Of a stretch of DNA of 64,000 nt, positions 63,077-64,000 are shown piece by piece. Source of the DNA: Desulfosporosinus meridiei DSM 13257. GTDB lineage: Bacteria; Bacillota; Desulfitobacteriia; Desulfitobacteriales; Desulfitobacteriaceae. Within the stretch, counting starts at the first letter, position 1; every line of letters begins with the position of its first letter. Below the pieces are notes generated by a model that worked only from the letters and a program-made list of their open reading frames with translations, had not been told where the DNA came from and did not search any database. The translations under genes and the position numbers were made by a program. The stretch spans positions 3,182,501-3,246,500 of the forward strand of contig NC_018515.1 in the NCBI RefSeq assembly GCF_000231385.2. The letters are read 5' to 3'.

Positions 63077-63185
63077 TTATCTATTCTTTCAATAATAGTC
63101 CTAATGGGGCCATTGGTCAAATCTCAAATTCAAACCAACACGCAAAAAGAACCTACTTCTAGGTTCTCTTCTTTATTGCTATTTA

Positions 63186-63224
63186 AAAAGCGGTCTATTT
63201 CCACTGTCCGAATAGACCGCTTTT
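63186..63224. terminator. Bidirectional terminator after the ybaK-like gene
   Basis: AAAAGCGGTCTATT and AATAGACCGCTTTT form a perfect 14-bp stem with U-runs on both strands. It separates the YbaK gene from the EamA gene. Confidence 0.85.
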
Positions 63225-63306
63225 GCTTTGATGTTATAGACGTGAAATCTGGGATGTAAAACCAAGACTACAAGTTTTAAAACCAGCCCCTTATAGGACT
63301 ATCATC

Positions 63307-63765
63307 TCAAGCTTGAATCACATCAACCCATTGACCATCGGTTAGTTCTTCCAATTCATCTACTGTCAGCTTAATGGCAGTGTTTGAGGCTCCGGCAGCG
63401 GGAAAAACAAAGCTATAAGCTTGCAGAGAGTAATCCAAATAAACCGGGATCGGATTCTTTAAGCCAAATGGACATACTCCTCCAACCGGGTGCCCGGTAG
63501 CCTCAGAAACTTCCTCTGCCTCGGGCATCTTTGCCTTAGAGTGAAATATCTCTTTGAACTTTTTGTTATCCAAGCGTTTATCTCCGGCCATTAAAACCAT
63601 CACAAAATCGTCTTTAACTTTGAAGAGTAAGGACTTAGCTATCTCACCTGGTGTTACCCCTAAGGCATCTGCTGCTTTTGCTACCGTACTTGTATCCTTA
63701 AATTTTAATATCTCGATATCTTTTTTATTTTGGGCCAAAAAGACCGCCACCGAGTCCACGGACAT
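63307..63765 (-). CDS. ybaK: YbaK/EbsC-type aminoacyl-tRNA deacylase
   Basis: A 152-residue YbaK-domain protein from ATG 63765, which has GGGAGG nine bases upstream; a longer frame lacks a good site. Members hydrolyse mischarged tRNA, such as Cys-tRNA-Pro. Family features: the Lys in IAKSLLFKVKDDFVMVLMAG, the loop ATGHPVGGVCPFGLK near residue 98, and FVFPAAGASNTAIKLTVDEL near 125. The ribosome site overlaps the end of the aspartate kinase gene, so the two are probably co-transcribed. Exact tRNA specificity cannot be judged. Confidence 0.9.
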   Translation of the reverse strand: MSVDSVAVFLAQNKKDIEILKFKDTSTVAKAADALGVTPGEIAKSLLFKVKDDFVMVLMAGDKRLDNKKFKEIFHSKAKMPEAEEVSEATGHPVGGVCPFGLKNPIPVYLDYSLQAYSFVFPAAGASNTAIKLTVDELEELTDGQWVDVIQA

Positions 63766-63782
63766 GATCAAAATCCTCCCAT

Positions 63783-64000
63783 TTAAATGTGGTTTCCCCA
63801 ACACAGATCTTCATTTAAACAGATAATTGCCTTTGCATACATGGCACGATCAATAACAAATTGCATGTTCACCTGGCGAAGAGATTGGGAGACACATTTT
63901 ATGTTGATATTATTTTTCGCCAAGGCATTAGCTGCTCTGGCTAGAATCCGAGGCATTGCAATATTTGAGCCTATAACGCAAACAATTGCAGCCTCCTGGA
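63783..64000 (-). CDS. Aspartate kinase, C-terminal ACT region (5' end beyond the window)
   Basis: The last 71-72 codons of a gene entering from the right edge, with TAA at 63783-63785. The visible sequence (AAIVCVIGSNIAMPRILARA, then NNINIKCVSQSLRQVNMQFV and DRAMYAKAIICLNEDLCW) is the final ACT domain of an aspartokinase. In the family this region binds lysine or threonine for feedback control. Its stop lies 18 bases before the YbaK start. The catalytic domain is outside the window, so monofunctional status is assumed. Confidence 0.82.
   Translation of the reverse strand, partial: QEAAIVCVIGSNIAMPRILARAANALAKNNINIKCVSQSLRQVNMQFVIDRAMYAKAIICLNEDLCWGNHI

Overview
The window looks like a piece of chromosome from an anaerobic, spore-forming, low-GC Firmicute of the Peptococcaceae, most likely Desulfosporosinus or a close relative. 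The reasons are the corrinoid-dependent methyltransferase genes with their own activator, a glycyl-radical enzyme with its activase, sigma-54 activators carrying CBS and PAS domains, moderately AT-rich DNA, and strong AGGAGG-type ribosome binding sites. This is inference from gene content, not from a marker gene. Most genes lie on the minus strand. I saw no rRNA, tRNA or CRISPR array.

Layout. (1) 1-7.2 kb: a methyl-transfer cluster with a partial corrinoid-activating protein (RACo type), an MFS exporter, two corrinoid proteins, a URO-D-fold methyltransferase, a methyl-THF methyltransferase, an unannotated 56-residue ORF and a GntR/HutC regulator with three matching operators. (2) 7.5-19.4 kb: housekeeping and mixed genes (asnS, a chemoreceptor, a TudS-like protein, a membrane MutS-like ATPase, a DUF815 ATPase, an ABC-F protein, and a zinc-ribbon protein behind a long leader). 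(3) 19.5-25.4 kb: a fatty-acid oxidation island (sigma-54 activator, SDR, thiolase, acyl-CoA dehydrogenase) with two divergent -24/-12 promoters. (4) 25.6-26.9 kb: an HD-GYP phosphodiesterase under a c-di-GMP-I riboswitch. (5) 27.1-35.1 kb: a Dpp-type peptide importer with an M24 peptidase, a cupin and an XRE-cupin regulator, followed by a highly structured GC-rich element that may be a new RNA (35.2-35.5 kb). (6) 35.5-42.1 kb: membrane proteins, a two-component system with a lipoprotein, and a polysaccharide deacetylase. (7) 42.4-57.9 kb: a predicted hydroxyproline/proline oxidation island (glycyl-radical dehydratase, activase, P5C dehydrogenase, a five-gene flavin/Fe-S dehydrogenase, a Liv-type ABC transporter, and a CBS-PAS-sigma-54 activator). 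(8) 57.9-64 kb: an intact IS1182-like element, topB, an EamA transporter, a YbaK-type deacylase and the 3' end of an aspartate kinase.

How the parts fit. Region 7 suggests that trans-4-hydroxyproline is dehydrated to pyrroline-5-carboxylate (P5C), that proline is oxidised to the same compound by the multi-subunit dehydrogenase, and that P5C is then oxidised to glutamate. The peptide importer and the Xaa-Pro-type peptidase of region 5 could supply the imino acids. Regions 3 and 7 share one control style: a CBS/PAS sigma-54 activator beside -24/-12 promoters. The methyl-transfer cluster would feed methyl groups from an unknown methylated compound, plausibly a methoxylated aromatic, into tetrahydrofolate.
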